Source: Hsuehochloa calcarea
Lineage: Eukaryota; Streptophyta; Magnoliopsida; Poales; Poaceae
Length of the DNA stretch: 64,000 nt
Direction: 5' to 3'
NCBI GenBank assembly: GCA_036346395.1
Contig: CM070604.1
Location: 37,351,662-37,415,661, forward strand
The notes under the pieces are model-generated. The model saw only the letters and a program-made list of their open reading frames with translations. It ran no database searches and was not told where the DNA came from. A program made the position numbers and the translations under genes. Positions 1 to 9,989 of the stretch are shown here, piece by piece (the first letter of the stretch is position 1; every line of letters begins with the position of its first letter).

Positions 1-1097
1 TGAATAGATTAATTAACACTTTTCAGATGTTTGTACACTTTATCCATAACATATAACCACTGTGTTATCACCAAACATAACGAAATCCTTCTGAAACTTC
101 ATTGCAATAATTGACTTTTCCGTTGTGCATACTGCAGGCACCAATCCCCCACACAGGTTGTTGGCATGTCGCATACCGTTGGGCTTGGACACAGCGAACT
201 GCTCATAAATGTGACTCACCACAGATATAGAATCACATCTCCACCCTTGCACACAGTATAACCTATATGTCTAAGTAATCAATTGTCAAGACTCCGTAGC
301 TTACTAAGTTAGGCCTGTGTCATACCAGGCATGTGGTCGTATAGTTATATCTCAGTTCAATGATGCACAAAGTTGAGTCCTTAATTGACCAAGACGAGAC
401 TGCCAAACTACTACCAATTACCACATTCACATTTTCCCAAACGCACACAGCTCCACCATGTCACAGTTCCATCCACTTGTCTCGGTCTAAATATTTTTCC
501 ACCCAATTAGTTAAGTGCAACACATGCCATCAATGAGTGACAATATACTGAACACAACTTTCCACAAAGTATTCCATATTCACTTAGTCAAGTTTAGATT
601 TGCATCTCAAAATGATATCAATAACTCATTGCATGGCTAAACAGATTATTCGTATCTAACCAACATACGTTGGTACTATAATAAAACCAACTAATAATTA
701 ACCTAGCTAAAATGATCGAGGTAATACGATAAGCAAGGTAGATATAATCAAGTAGGTGTATAGTTAATCCCAAAGCATTTAAAGAATTAAATACTTGAAA
801 TAACATGTAATAGTTTGAATCAAAGTAATTTTATAAAACTGGGTTCAACATGATCAAATGTATAACATGCCTTGAAACAAGTCTTGGTACTGGTCTTGAG
901 CTTGATCAAAACCTCCTTCCTCAAAAACTCCCGAAGTAACAATGTCTACTCGCAAATGAAAGAGAAAACCAAAATAAATACAAAACAAATAAACTCCAAA
1001 AATTAAATAAAAATCACAGGAGGGTAAGGCTTGAATTTAGACAAATTTAGAAATTTTGAATGAGCTCAATCGGAGTCCGTATGAGGTAGAACATGCT
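1..1097 (-). repeat. LTR A, left part (old Gypsy LTR)
   Basis: AT-rich noncoding sequence with no credible gene. The stretch around 290-400 is the reverse complement of the 'aattaaggacttaactttg' region inside the LTRs of the Gypsy element at 43220-54886. Positions 840-1090 resemble 2620-2870 of the neighbouring LTR B. This is therefore the minus-strand LTR of a related Gypsy family, entering from the left window edge. It stops at 1097, where LTR B is inserted, and resumes at 5460. The short ORFs here are chance. Confidence 0.7.
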
Positions 1098-2979
1098 TGT
1101 TGGGACCCGAAAATACATCTCAGGAACCCTCTGTGTATTCTGAACTAGTCCCAGATCAGCGGCTAGCTCACACAGAAAACAGTGATGAAATACCACCCAT
1201 TTATTTGATTTAACTAAAAAGATAACAAATAATAACTGGGCTTTATGGTCAAAGTTTACTTAAATTGCTACGCAGTGCTAAAGAAACAAATAAACTCTTG
1301 CAGCGAAACGAAAAATCTTGGTAAGGACAATCAACATGCCCACATATAATCAAGCGGAGAACACATCTTAATCTGCAAAACCTTCATAGTCATCCTTCTA
1401 AAAGAACTCTTGAGCAACTTGATATTCTTCATCTGATCAACAAAGGCATAAAGCCGAGAGTACATAAAGTACTCAACAACCTGTAGGGAAATGTATGCAA
1501 ATATTATTCACGCAAGTCTTGCCAAAGGTTAGATGTATGGTTCTTTTGCAAAAAACAGTATTGACGATAAATACAATAAATAGATTGAAACGCGTAGTTG
1601 AAAAGAATAGTAAATAAGTAAACAATTGCTTTGAAATAATTAGTGAATTCCCCTGTTCACTTCTCAACCAATCCAATGATAAGTGAATCCCCAATTCACC
1701 AATCGACACAAACCACCAAGTGAATTACCTGTTCACTCAACAAACATTATATTCATCAAGTGAACTTCTCATTCATACTCTGACACATTTTATAAGAAAC
1801 TCTATCTCTCGTGTGAAATCCCCGAGCACGTCCATAACCGCAGACACGGTCATTTGAATAGTTTTACACTCTGCAGAGGTTGTACAGCTTGACACACAAG
1901 GCAATAATTCTCTATTTTGTTTAGAATCCATCGATACCACTGTTCACTACCTTAGATAAGCAGTCTAGAACATGTGATAAGGTCTTTACAAAGTTCTGTT
2001 TCAACCCAATTCTGCTCGCTAAGGTTTCAACACTGAATGTCTAACCGACCAGACAGGGCCCCCTCTTGCGCCAAACACAAGACAAACAGAATTAAATCAA
2101 AATATTGCTAATTAATTAGTCAGATCTGTCCCATCAGACATATGGTTGTACGGTTAATGCCCAGTTCAATGGAGCACAAGATTAAGTCCTTGACAAGTTA
2201 CTCATATGATCTTACCAGAACCCACAACGTGTTAAATCCACACCCTTAATCCACCATCCACTCGCCTGAACGAAAACCATTTATTTAACTAAGATCAATG
2301 ACATACCCTGTCATGGTACACAAATTTTAACAAGAGTGGCTAACCACCACAATTCTATATCATCATTAAGTCAGAATTAATCATTATGACACATGTGATA
2401 ATGAACCCATCGTAACTAAGGATGACTAAACATTTGTACGCTACCCATGTTGGTGATACAAATATCTCCAACTAAAATTATCCATGCTAGGGTGACAAAT
2501 GATTCATGGCATTCAAATAATCAAAGAAGACATAATGACAAGTAGGTGATAGCTAATCCCAAAACAATTTGTATAAAGATAGCATGCAGTTGTATAAAAT
2601 AATATACTTTTGAAATTATAGATTCAGTATAATCAAAGGACTACAGCTTGCCTTGGAATAGATCCTGACACTGGTCTTGATCTTGGTGTACTCCTCCTTG
2701 CTCAAAATTCTTCGAAGTAGCAACGTCTACTCGCAAATAAAGCAAATAAACTAAATAAATACAAAAAAGAGATAAAAACTCCAAAAATTAAATAAAAATC
2801 TTAAATAAATAGAGCTCGAATTTAGATGAATTGAGAAATTTGGATGAGCACAATCGGAGTTCGGACGAAGAAGATATGGCCTCTCGAAGATCAAAACCCT
2901 AAGAAATACCCAAAAAGAAGTTTCAAGTAGTGTTCACTTCGAGCACTGTACATCGAGTATTGCACACGATCGGAAGGAA

Positions 2980-3057
2980 GTTACGACTGCCTGGTCATAG
3001 GAGGTTACGACTGTCTAGTCGTAGGAGGCTTACAACTACCTAGTCGTAGGAGGAGGT
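2980..3057. repeat. TTACGAC...GTCGTAG palindrome cluster in LTR B
   Basis: About three imperfect units of roughly 25 bp. The clearest is TACGAC-tgtcta-GTCGTA. The others have single arm changes (ggtcatag, ttacaac). The motif is the same as in the Tat LTR array at 7819-8065 but with opposite arm order. Confidence 0.6.
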
Positions 3058-3930
3058 TCGACCACGCAGTAGGCTCGGGTTTGGATTTTGGATGTGCCAC
3101 ATGGATCACCATGTGGACCGATGACTGGAATGCCACCTAAGCAAATAGATGACATGGCTACTGACATAAAGATGAAGTGCCACAAGAGAGAGAAAATGAG
3201 GGAGAAGCAGAGAGAGGCATGGCCGGCGGCTTGGGCTCATCGGCGAGGGCAATCGACGACTAGACAGAAGCGTTCGAGAGCAAAAATGGGATCCCAAGGA
3301 TATGGCGGTGCTCTGGGTAGCACTGGCTCGCAAGAGCGACAACGACTCGACGGCGATGGCAGCTTTGGAGGTGGAGCTTCAGCTCTCGGTGGCTTTGATG
3401 CTTTAGTGGCGCCCGAGGGAAACAAGGAGGAGCACAAGGATGGGGATGACATGGGGAGCACAATGTAAAGCTCGGAAAGACCAGAGGTCAAAGGAATCCA
3501 CAGTGAGAAGGAGTTGACCGGAGTCGAAGAAGATGATCGGCAACGACGCCTCAGTGGCAAAAGAGCAAGGGGGGGTGGGATATTAGATGAGAGGGACAAT
3601 AAGCACATCTTGACACGTACGGAAAACAAAGGAGCTCATCGGAGGATTAGATTGGAAAAGTGGCCGGTGGCCGGATTTGATGACGAAGATGAAAACGGCG
3701 GAGCAGTGGTCCCTGAGAAGAGATGATGCGAGCCTTTCGAAGAACGCAGATGGCGAGTCCTTTAGTGAAAACGGTCGACCGAGGCTCTGGTCGACGGCAA
3801 TTTCAACAATGGAGACCACAGCGGTGCTCGGTTGCCTTGGCGAATGCGGCAACGAAGATGACACCAAGGAGAAGACCTTAGGGTTTCGGTGGAGGAAGGT
3901 CGGGCGAAGCAATTGACGTGGGTAGGCTGC

Positions 3931-3940
3931 CTTATATAGG
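3931..3940 (-). promoter_or_regulatory. TATA box of LTR B
   Basis: Minus-strand CCTATATAAG at the edge of the GC-rich block, in the orientation of the LTR. Similar TATA-like motifs sit near the GC-rich part of the related LTRs (TATAAATA at 43930). This is position and consensus only. Confidence 0.5.
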
Positions 3941-4240
3941 ACAGGAGGGGAGGAGATTGAAAGGGAGCCGGCGGCGCTGTCGTGTGTTGAACTCGGACAT
4001 GAGGAGTTTGGCTCGGGAACGCTTGGAGACGATGACCACATGCGCTGACAGCATGGGTCCACCCGGCAGTGAAAGAAAAAGGCTTATAAGGGTGCAGCTT
4101 GGGCCAAGTGAAGCGGAAAGAGGCCAATGAGTAGGGCTTCGGCGAAGGAAAAAAGCAAAGGCGGGCCAAGGCATGGTTGGGCCACACAGGAGTTGGGCCA
4201 GAAGCGGATCAGACTGGGCCAAGGGTTAGGGAACAAGTGA

Positions 4241-4259
4241 TGAGTCACTTGATGAGTCA
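4241..4259. promoter_or_regulatory. Two TGAGTCA (GCN4/bZIP-type) motifs
   Basis: TGAGTCA occurs at 4241-4247 and 4253-4259 inside a direct repeat of gatgagtcac, about 300 bp upstream of the minus-strand TATA box of LTR B. TGAGTCA is the known core of plant GCN4-type bZIP sites. Activity is inference. Confidence 0.4.
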
Positions 4260-4854
4260 CGGCGGTCCGATCTTCCGATAGGTTCGATTTGGTTCGTCGT
4301 GAGGACGTTGACGCTTTGAGGCTTCCGACCAGCGGATCGTCACCTCGCACCGCTACACCCGCGCGCTGTCGTTATCGACCACGCTTGCACGTGATCGACC
4401 TTACCATGAAGGTTATTGTTCCTGCAAGCAATCGAAGCAACTCACAAGAACAAGGTAGATGCAATCTGAATTGTATTGCGGATATGGATGAAGTTTACAA
4501 GTGGGGTTCCTCAAACCGATAATCGCGAACCGCAATTGGCGTAATAATCTAAGAAAACCCGCCTCTAAACTATGGCGACTCTGATATATATAGGGGAACG
4601 TGAGGAGGTTGACCTAGGGTTGTGCGGTAGTAGGATGAAGCGTACACAACACGGACTCACCTCGTTACGTTTACAAAGTCTTATTAGTTTCCAAAGCGGT
4701 GATGCAAAGACCTTGTGTTGCGTATTTACGGTCGAAGATCCGGTCGTAGAAATTTGGTCCTAGGGTGGTTTTGAGGAGTCCATGCTATCTTTGGTCGTAG
4801 ATTGTTTCCAACGAGTACTGTGCTCGCTTTTCTAGTCGTAGATTGCTCCAATCG

Positions 4855-4938
4855 AATCAACTAGTCGTAGGTCTTCTTGTAGTGATCGTAGATCTTCTTG
4901 CAGTGGTCGTAGACCTTCTTGGACTGGTCGTAGTCCTA
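4855..4938. repeat. Short direct repeats around gtcgta(g)(a/g)(t/c)cttcttg
   Basis: Four units of about 21-24 bp with the core tCGTAG-N2-CTTCTTG. They read as diverged tandem copies. Only half of the TCGTA palindrome is kept here. Confidence 0.55.
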
Positions 4939-5459
4939 GATTCCTGAGTACAAGTAAATCATCTCCATTAGGCAGCATCATAGAGTTCTCAAATAATACA
5001 CTTAGCCCTAGAAACGACTTTACCTGATCGATTAAGTGACGCGCTCTAGCTCTTGTCATAGGACCGTGTAGTTCAGTACCCAGATTTGGAGGGTCTTGTG
5101 TCGTGCGTGTATCCGAAGGAGGGATGTCCTCATCAACAAGAATGGGCTTGTTTGGAGATTCAACTCAGAATCCAATTTGAGATTTTAAATATGTTTTTCT
5201 TTTTAGAAAATACTGAAAATCCAAATAGCAAATGCACTCGAAAAAATCTAGAAAAATCTAAAAAATATATCCAAGCACAAAGAACCCAAATAAAATAATT
5301 TTGATAATAGTTGATGTTGGAATTAGTCATATTAAATTATTTTACAAAGGCCACATTAAGCTTTATTTTAATTCAAATAAAACTTTGGTAAATTTTTCTA
5401 CAGAACTAAACTACTCAAAAAGATTTTTTTTTAAACTTTAGAAAAATTGGGATGTTACA

Positions 5460-6172
5460 AGGCTCTTGGAAGATTTAAATCTAAGAAAAAGAGAAAGAAA
5501 ATATTATTTCAAAAATTTCTATCTAAAGGAAATTCTGAAATATTACATCAACATGACGTTAGCAATGAATTTTGAAATTAAAAGAAAGTCTCAAAAATAG
5601 GAAATAGAGACTGACAGGTGGGACCCTCAGTATATAGACCGGGTCTATGGGTTTGGCTCACGGGTTCATGGAACAGTAGGGGTCCAACTATCACAGACAC
5701 GGCTCAGGGTAGACTAGGTTTTGCTAGGGTTAGATTTGGGATTTTGAGTACAAGTGGCGCTGACATGGTTAGGATGCTAACACGGCGCTAACGTGGCTGA
5801 GGTGGAGCTGACATGGCTGACACGTGGCTCACACATGGCGTCCACTTCATCTCGACGACGGCGGTGGCTCAAGAACCTAAGGTCGCCGGCGTTTGGGGCC
5901 ACAACGATGCAAACGGAGGCACGCATTGGATAGCTGAGGCGATGGGGATCTCAATGGCGCACGCACGACAACCGAAGATGGACGGTGGTGGATGGCGGCG
6001 AGGTCGAAGCAGCTGCGCAGATCTGGCGATCGGTGCGACGATGCTACGGCAATGTCCCGGCGACGTTAAGGTGACGACGGTGTAGATCCGGTCGACTCGA
6101 TCACAACGGTGGTGACCACAAAGGCTAGGGCTCACCGACGGCGATGGATTCTGGTGAGAAGGTTTTGGCGGT
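5460..6172 (-). repeat. LTR A, right part
   Basis: Sequence continues from 1097 across the solo LTR B. The join resembles the uninterrupted stretch at 2890-2925 of LTR B. It becomes GC-rich after 5750, with short gctgacatggc-type repeats at 5757-5838, as expected for the transcribed part of such LTRs. It stops at 6172, where the 3' LTR of element 4 begins. The ORFs 5813-6085 (+) and 5869-6135 (-) are overlapping, GC-driven and not supported. Confidence 0.6.
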
Positions 6173-7275
6173 TGTGGGGACCCTAGGTTGATTTCATAAG
6201 ACCTATATCCTCCAGGTCATACGAAATCAACTGTGAGTTTCCAAGATCTAAAATTCAATTTAATCCAATTTAAGTAAGCGGACCTCGCTAGCAACGAGAC
6301 AATCGACCTAATTGCCACTCGAAGGTGTATGCACCAATTAAGTCGATTCTCAGCAGCCCAAGTCAACACTTAAATGAATCAAAAAGCATTTCAGAACTTC
6401 ATATATGTGTCCCGTGTTAGCTCCTAAGCATGACTGGCTAACACACACATATCCTTAACAACATTGTACATAGTCATATACAAGGCATACAATAATATTA
6501 CAAAGTGATATCCATAACTTGGACTTATGTCCATAATTTACACAAGTAGCCGACTGACCAAATTTAAACATCAACACGAAGTACGCAGCGGAAAACAAAG
6601 TATAATGAACCAAAAATTCCAGCAAGGTGTGCCCAACTCCCGAGAGCAATCGAGTGGGGTTAGAAACAATGTCATTTGTTAGTGTCACCAAGTGCTAATG
6701 AGCTGATAGAGAGCAAAGTATTCCTCACTTTGAATAAGTGGACATTAGATTAAGTACAAAAGGTACTACATAAGTCTTACACAAAATAAAAATAATGTAT
6801 GTGTGCTAGAGACTATCCAAAAGATATGAGAGTATACATATTAGTGGTTGTCCAAAGGAAGGTTGCATTTGGCATAAGTTTTAAATAAAAGCAACAAGTT
6901 TCATCTCTACACATTCTAGTTTGCAAAGGCCATGTAGTAAACACAATTTAGACACTGAATATAAGTGACATTGATATAAGCATATATCAAACAATATCAA
7001 AGTGGTGGCCCACTTTGATAAACTAAGCTACATGATAAATCGGTCATGCCGACATCGTGTTTCCATGTCAATTTTTAATTATAAGTCTAACAATGATGTC
7101 ATTCAAAACCAAGTGTCGTCTGTAACCGTGGGGAGTACAACTTTACCCACACGACTCGATCAGCCCATAAGCCTCCGGATAATGACAAACTTCCTAAGCT
7201 ATGCCGGCCGGGGAGATCGAGACTCGGTACATTTTAGCAAAAAGACCCTATTGAGTGGAATCACCCTTGCGATAT
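6173..7275 (-). repeat. 3' LTR C of element 4, segment 1
   Basis: Matches 5' LTR D (55370-55980 and 56687-57220) along its length: the 'acctatatcctccaggtcatac' start, the 'gcagcggaaaac' tract, and the 'aaactatgccggccgggga' region. It keeps the pre-insertion site of the TRIM found in LTR D (gagac at 6809-6813). It ends at the gatat target duplication of the Tat element. The ORFs at 6455-6691 and 7002-7289 are in LTR sequence and not supported. Confidence 0.75.
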
Positions 7276-7556
7276 TGTCGGTGTTTTAGAACCGATCTTA
7301 CGTAAAGATTGTTTGATTCGGGGGGTCTCCTAGAGATGAAATCACTCAGAGCGATTGACACGGGATTTTTATACTGAGTTCGAGCCTTCTCAGGGAGAAT
7401 AACAACCCTACTCCCGTGTGTGTGGTATTGACTGTATTCTCAACAATCAAGCCAGAAACTAAGATTATTACAAAGAACAGTACTTGTCTCTCTACTTGAT
7501 TGTCCTCGATTGGCTCTTGTTTTTTCTGCCCTCCCCTTGTCCTTCTGATTGATGCC

Positions 7557-7565
7557 TTTATATAG
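7557..7565 (-). promoter_or_regulatory. Sense TATA box in the Tat LTR
   Basis: Minus-strand CTATATAAA. The same motif is at 20181-20189 in the 5' LTR, and CTATATAA at 61756-61763 in the second Tat element. It lies about 600 bp from the U3 edge and 280 bp from the U5 edge, a normal place for the transcription start of the element. Confidence 0.65.
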
Positions 7566-7818
7566 TCGTGAAGGAGTAGCCGTTTTCCCCTGCTGAAGAG
7601 GCGCCTAATTAAGTCAGTAATGAGCACATGATGGCAGTAATTACCGGCGTAGTGGCTCCTTCACGCCGTTTGGCAGTTATCTTTCAGAGGTAATGGGGGT
7701 ATTAAGCACTATTACTGCGCGGAATAATAGTGCATGTGGACCGTCTGGATTCCTTAATCAATTGGACCCACTCGCTTGTAGGTTTTATTGAGTATAAGGT
7801 GGTCGTGGTTGACTTGGT

Positions 7819-8065
7819 CGTAGCAGGACTTACGACTGAGTACAAGTCGTAGAAGAACTTACGACTAGATAATAGTCGTAGAAGGACTTACGACTAGGTA
7901 CATGTCGTGCGTAACTTCTGATGGACAATAGTCGTGAAGGATTCTGATCGGGTAATGGTCGTAGAAGGACTTACGACCAGGTAGTGATCGTAGAAGGACT
8001 TACGACCATGACATAGTCGTAGTAGGACTTACGACTATAGGGGTGATTGTAGGAGAACTTACAAT
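7819..8065. repeat. Array of GTCGTA...TACGAC inverted repeats (about 29-bp units)
   Basis: About nine units, each an inverted repeat GTCGTA-gaaggact-TACGAC followed by an 8-bp linker, with a repeat length near 29 bp. The arms differ between units but stay matched within a unit: GGTCGTA with TACGACC, AGTCGTA with TACGACT, GATTGTA with TACAATC. Two units (about 7911-7960) are damaged. The array lies in U3, about 250-500 bp upstream of the sense TATA box. The same array is at 20440-20695. Confidence 0.85.
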
Positions 8066-8085
8066 CACTTGGTAGGCCTCTCCCT

Positions 8086-8093
8086 TATAAATA
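8086..8093 (+). promoter_or_regulatory. Plus-strand TATA-like palindrome in the Tat LTR
   Basis: TATAAATA inside the near-palindrome CCCTTAT-aaat-ATAAGGG, kept in both LTRs (20713-20720). It points away from the sense promoter, towards the antisense gene. It could be a second antisense promoter or only a palindrome. I cannot decide from sequence. Confidence 0.35.
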
Positions 8094-8186
8094 TAAGGGG
8101 TACTTCTGGGGACTACGTGACATCATATTTACCCATAATAAGAATTATAGATAAAAGATAAAATGAGGATTATCAGATCCTCGTCA

Positions 8187-8203
8187 TCTAGCCCCCCAGC
8201 TTC
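8187..8203 (-). promoter_or_regulatory. Polypurine tract of the Tat element
   Basis: On the minus strand a G-rich run (AGCTGGGGGGCTAGA) directly precedes the 3' LTR. This is the usual primer for plus-strand DNA synthesis. The second Tat element has the similar TCGGGGGCTAGC at 62172-62190. Confidence 0.7.
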
Positions 8204-8912
8204 AAGTGAAAGTAACTTACTTGGTGAAGGATTTGCAAATGGTCCTACGACTATGAAAATGTCGCAGAATAACGGTCGAAGGAAAAACTCTTCGACATTT
8301 GAGTGCTACTTTCACCAGGAATTTGCTTGGTCAGGAAGGTTGCTTTCGACTATCAAAAAGTCGTAAAAACCCCTACGACTGTGAAGTGGTCGTAGTAGGG
8401 CGATCGGAGAAAAACCCTTTCCGATTGATACTTCATTCGACCAGAAAGACTTGGTCAAGAAAGTAATTTCGCTTGGAGGTGACAAAATGAACCTAATTTT
8501 CTCGAACAGACCATCTAGGGAATTGCAACCGACTCCCACCGACCTGTCGATGAGACGGTTCCCGAAGCGGTGGCAATCGGAGAAAAAATCCTTCCCGATC
8601 GATATTTCATTCGACCAGAAAGACTTGGTCAAGAAAGTAATTTCGCTTGGAGGTGACAAAACGAACCTAATTTTCTCGAACATACCATCTAGGGAATTGC
8701 AACCGACTCCCACAGACCTGTCGATGAAACGGTTCCCGAAGCGATGGCAATCGTGCGGTTATAAAAACTCACCGGGAGTTAGACTTGGATTTTCACCTTT
8801 TCCCCAAATCGTTCCCACTGTTCTTCGAGCTCTCGCCTTCTCCGCCGCCAACCCTAATCGTGTCTTCTCTGGCAATCTATTCTCAAATCAAAACTTCTTG
8901 CTTTTGAGAGAA
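8204..8912 (+). promoter_or_regulatory. Upstream region of the antisense gene, with a 174-bp tandem duplication
   Basis: Two copies of a 174-bp unit lie at about 8405-8578 and 8579-8752. For example ttggtcaaga occurs at 8451 and 8625. Just after the second copy is TATAAAAA (8760-8767), 146 bp before the ATG at 8913. The second Tat element has TATAAAAGG at 62390-62398, 107 bp before its ATG. The open frame running through the repeats (8451-8912) is joined to the gene only by chance of frame, because it lies upstream of the TATA box. Further palindromes of the TACGAC family are at about 8372-8399. Confidence 0.6.
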
Positions 8913-9617
8913 ATGGCGAAGAAGGTTTCTGAGTGGGAGGAGTCGGAGATGGATGCGGCGAAGATCAAAGTCTTTGTCGACGCCGGGAAGATTCCAGAGA
9001 AGGCTTTGGTGAAATGGCTTCCTCGGACGGCGACAAGCGTCGAGGGAAAATGGGCAAATCCCCATTTTCCAAGCGTCTTGTGAGTCTGACCTCCATTTGC
9101 TGCTCCCTTTCTCACGATGGTACTCGAGCACTTGGTGGAATTAGTGAATCTAGGTCCTAATTCCATTACTATCTTTGAGTGTATTCGTGTACCTTTGTGA
9201 GGCGTGCACAGGGATTAGGCGGACCTCGAGCTTTTTCAATATTATTACGGGATGGCTCGACAAACCGAATTGCCGGAGATGCTGATGCAGCTCCACGACT
9301 TGAAGTCGAGGAGTATATTCGAGTTTTACTCGGTCTTCATGGCGGGATGGAGGAAGAGGTGGTTTCTTGAAAGTCACCTCGAAGACGACCTCTCTTTAGT
9401 GGGGAAGGTGCAGAAGAAATCTTCATGAGACTCAACTCCACGAAGATATCGGTCGGATTGCCCCCTACATTCAAGCCATCAAGGACTTGAAGGAGGAGGG
9501 TTGACCGGATGGCATGTGGTGACAGATTTCATCACACGAATCAGTCCTTGAAGAAGCGAGCATCTCCTATGTGGAGATACTCGGGGAGAGGAGATCCGAC
9601 CAGGGACTATGACAAGG
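8913..9617 (+). pseudogene. Antisense gene of the Tat element, exon 1 (Transposase_28-like domain), broken
   Basis: Starts ATGGCGAAGAAG. The first 56 codons are open to a TGA at 9081-9083. Similarity to the family goes on in other frames: the LVNLGPNSI-type stretch near 9125-9165, the CEA.LGI stretch near 9200, and LTGWHVVTDF with RISPLK near 9500-9560. Motifs in the same order are in the second Tat element at 62505-63230. This layout is that of the 'putative gypsy type transposon' domain (Pfam Transposase_28) known from grass Tat elements. The exon ends with a clean donor, gtaagt, at 9618. At least two frameshifts make it non-functional as it stands. The cellular role is unknown for the family. 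Confidence 0.7.
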
Positions 9618-9696
9618 GTAAGTGAACTTTCGACATAGCTCTCGGTTTGGTCTTTCTCAAAGTTATCTAACGTTCTTATCTGTTTACGGATCTTCC

Positions 9697-9808
9697 ATCG
9701 TGGAGATTGGCGCTAGGTCAAACTCATGCGTGAGAAGTCTCTGCCACCCCGGCGGTGATTCCTCGGATCATTGCGGCTTTACATAAATGAAAGGATAGGC
9801 GCCTAAAG
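9697..9808 (+). pseudogene. Antisense gene, probable exon 2
   Basis: Short coding-like stretch between a damaged acceptor (gtttacg|gatcttcc) and a donor, gtaatc, at 9809. The second Tat element has a comparable exon at about 63270-63408. The acceptor AG is missing here, so the exon may no longer splice. Boundaries are approximate. Confidence 0.4.
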
Positions 9809-9845
9809 GTAATCAAAAGTTGATTTTTTTCTTTAGGACTTTATA

Positions 9846-9952
9846 GTCGTAGAAGAACTTACGACTAGTGGTGATCGTAGAATATCTTACGATCAAGAAA
9901 AATGTCGTAGAAAAACTTACGACTTGACACTGGTCGTAGAAAAACTTACGAC
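9846..9952. repeat. GTCGTA...TACGAC palindromes in an intron of the antisense gene
   Basis: Four units. Three keep GTCGTA/TACGAC arms, and one has changed both arms together (GATCGTA with TACGATC). They lie between exons 2 and 3 of the plus-strand gene. Confidence 0.8.
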
Positions 9953-9989
9953 TGGTTAGTAATTCTTCTTTTTCTGTTTTACTTTACAG

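Larger units (their letters stand above)
1098..5459 (-). mobile_element. Solo LTR B (Del/Tekay-type Gypsy, about 4.4 kb)
   Basis: Read on the minus strand it starts TGTAACATCCCAATTTT at 5459, like the LTRs of the element at 43220-54886. It ends in GGGTCCCAACA at 1098, preceded by the conserved 'ggaaccctctgtgtattctg' tract. The flanking 5-mers atgct (1093-1097) and aggct (5460-5464) match at four of five bases, and LTR A reads through the insertion. No internal region or primer site follows, so it is a solo LTR. A GC-rich block (about 3080-4350) lies around a minus-strand TATA box and corresponds to the GC-rich part of the 43.2-kb LTR. The ORFs in that block, on both strands, are composition artefacts. 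At 4.4 kb it is long, and an undetected insertion inside it is possible. Confidence 0.7.
7276..8186 (-). repeat. 3' LTR of the Tat element
   Basis: About 911 bp, nearly identical to 19894-20813. On the minus strand, U3 runs from 8186 down to a TATA box at 7557-7565, then R and U5 run to 7276. It holds a palindrome array (7819-8065) in U3. The minus-strand ORF 7346-7627 lies wholly in the LTR and has a counterpart at 19997-20251. It is not a known protein. Confidence 0.9.

Noticed and set aside
3088..4350. Many overlapping ORFs on both strands (up to 159 codons)
   Set aside because: They lie in the GC-rich part of solo LTR B, overlap on both strands and share no known motif. High GC content lowers stop frequency.
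5813..6135. Possible small host gene, 90 codons
   Set aside because: LTR A sequence, with an equally long frame on the opposite strand and no motif.
7819..8065. Regular 29-bp repeats, similar in spacing to a CRISPR array
   Set aside because: The units are inverted repeats joined by short linkers, without unique spacers, and lie in a plant LTR. The same array is in the other LTR.
8451..8912. Coding sequence upstream of the antisense ATG, in the same open frame
   Set aside because: It consists of the 174-bp duplication and lies mostly before the TATA box. The second Tat element has no matching protein there.
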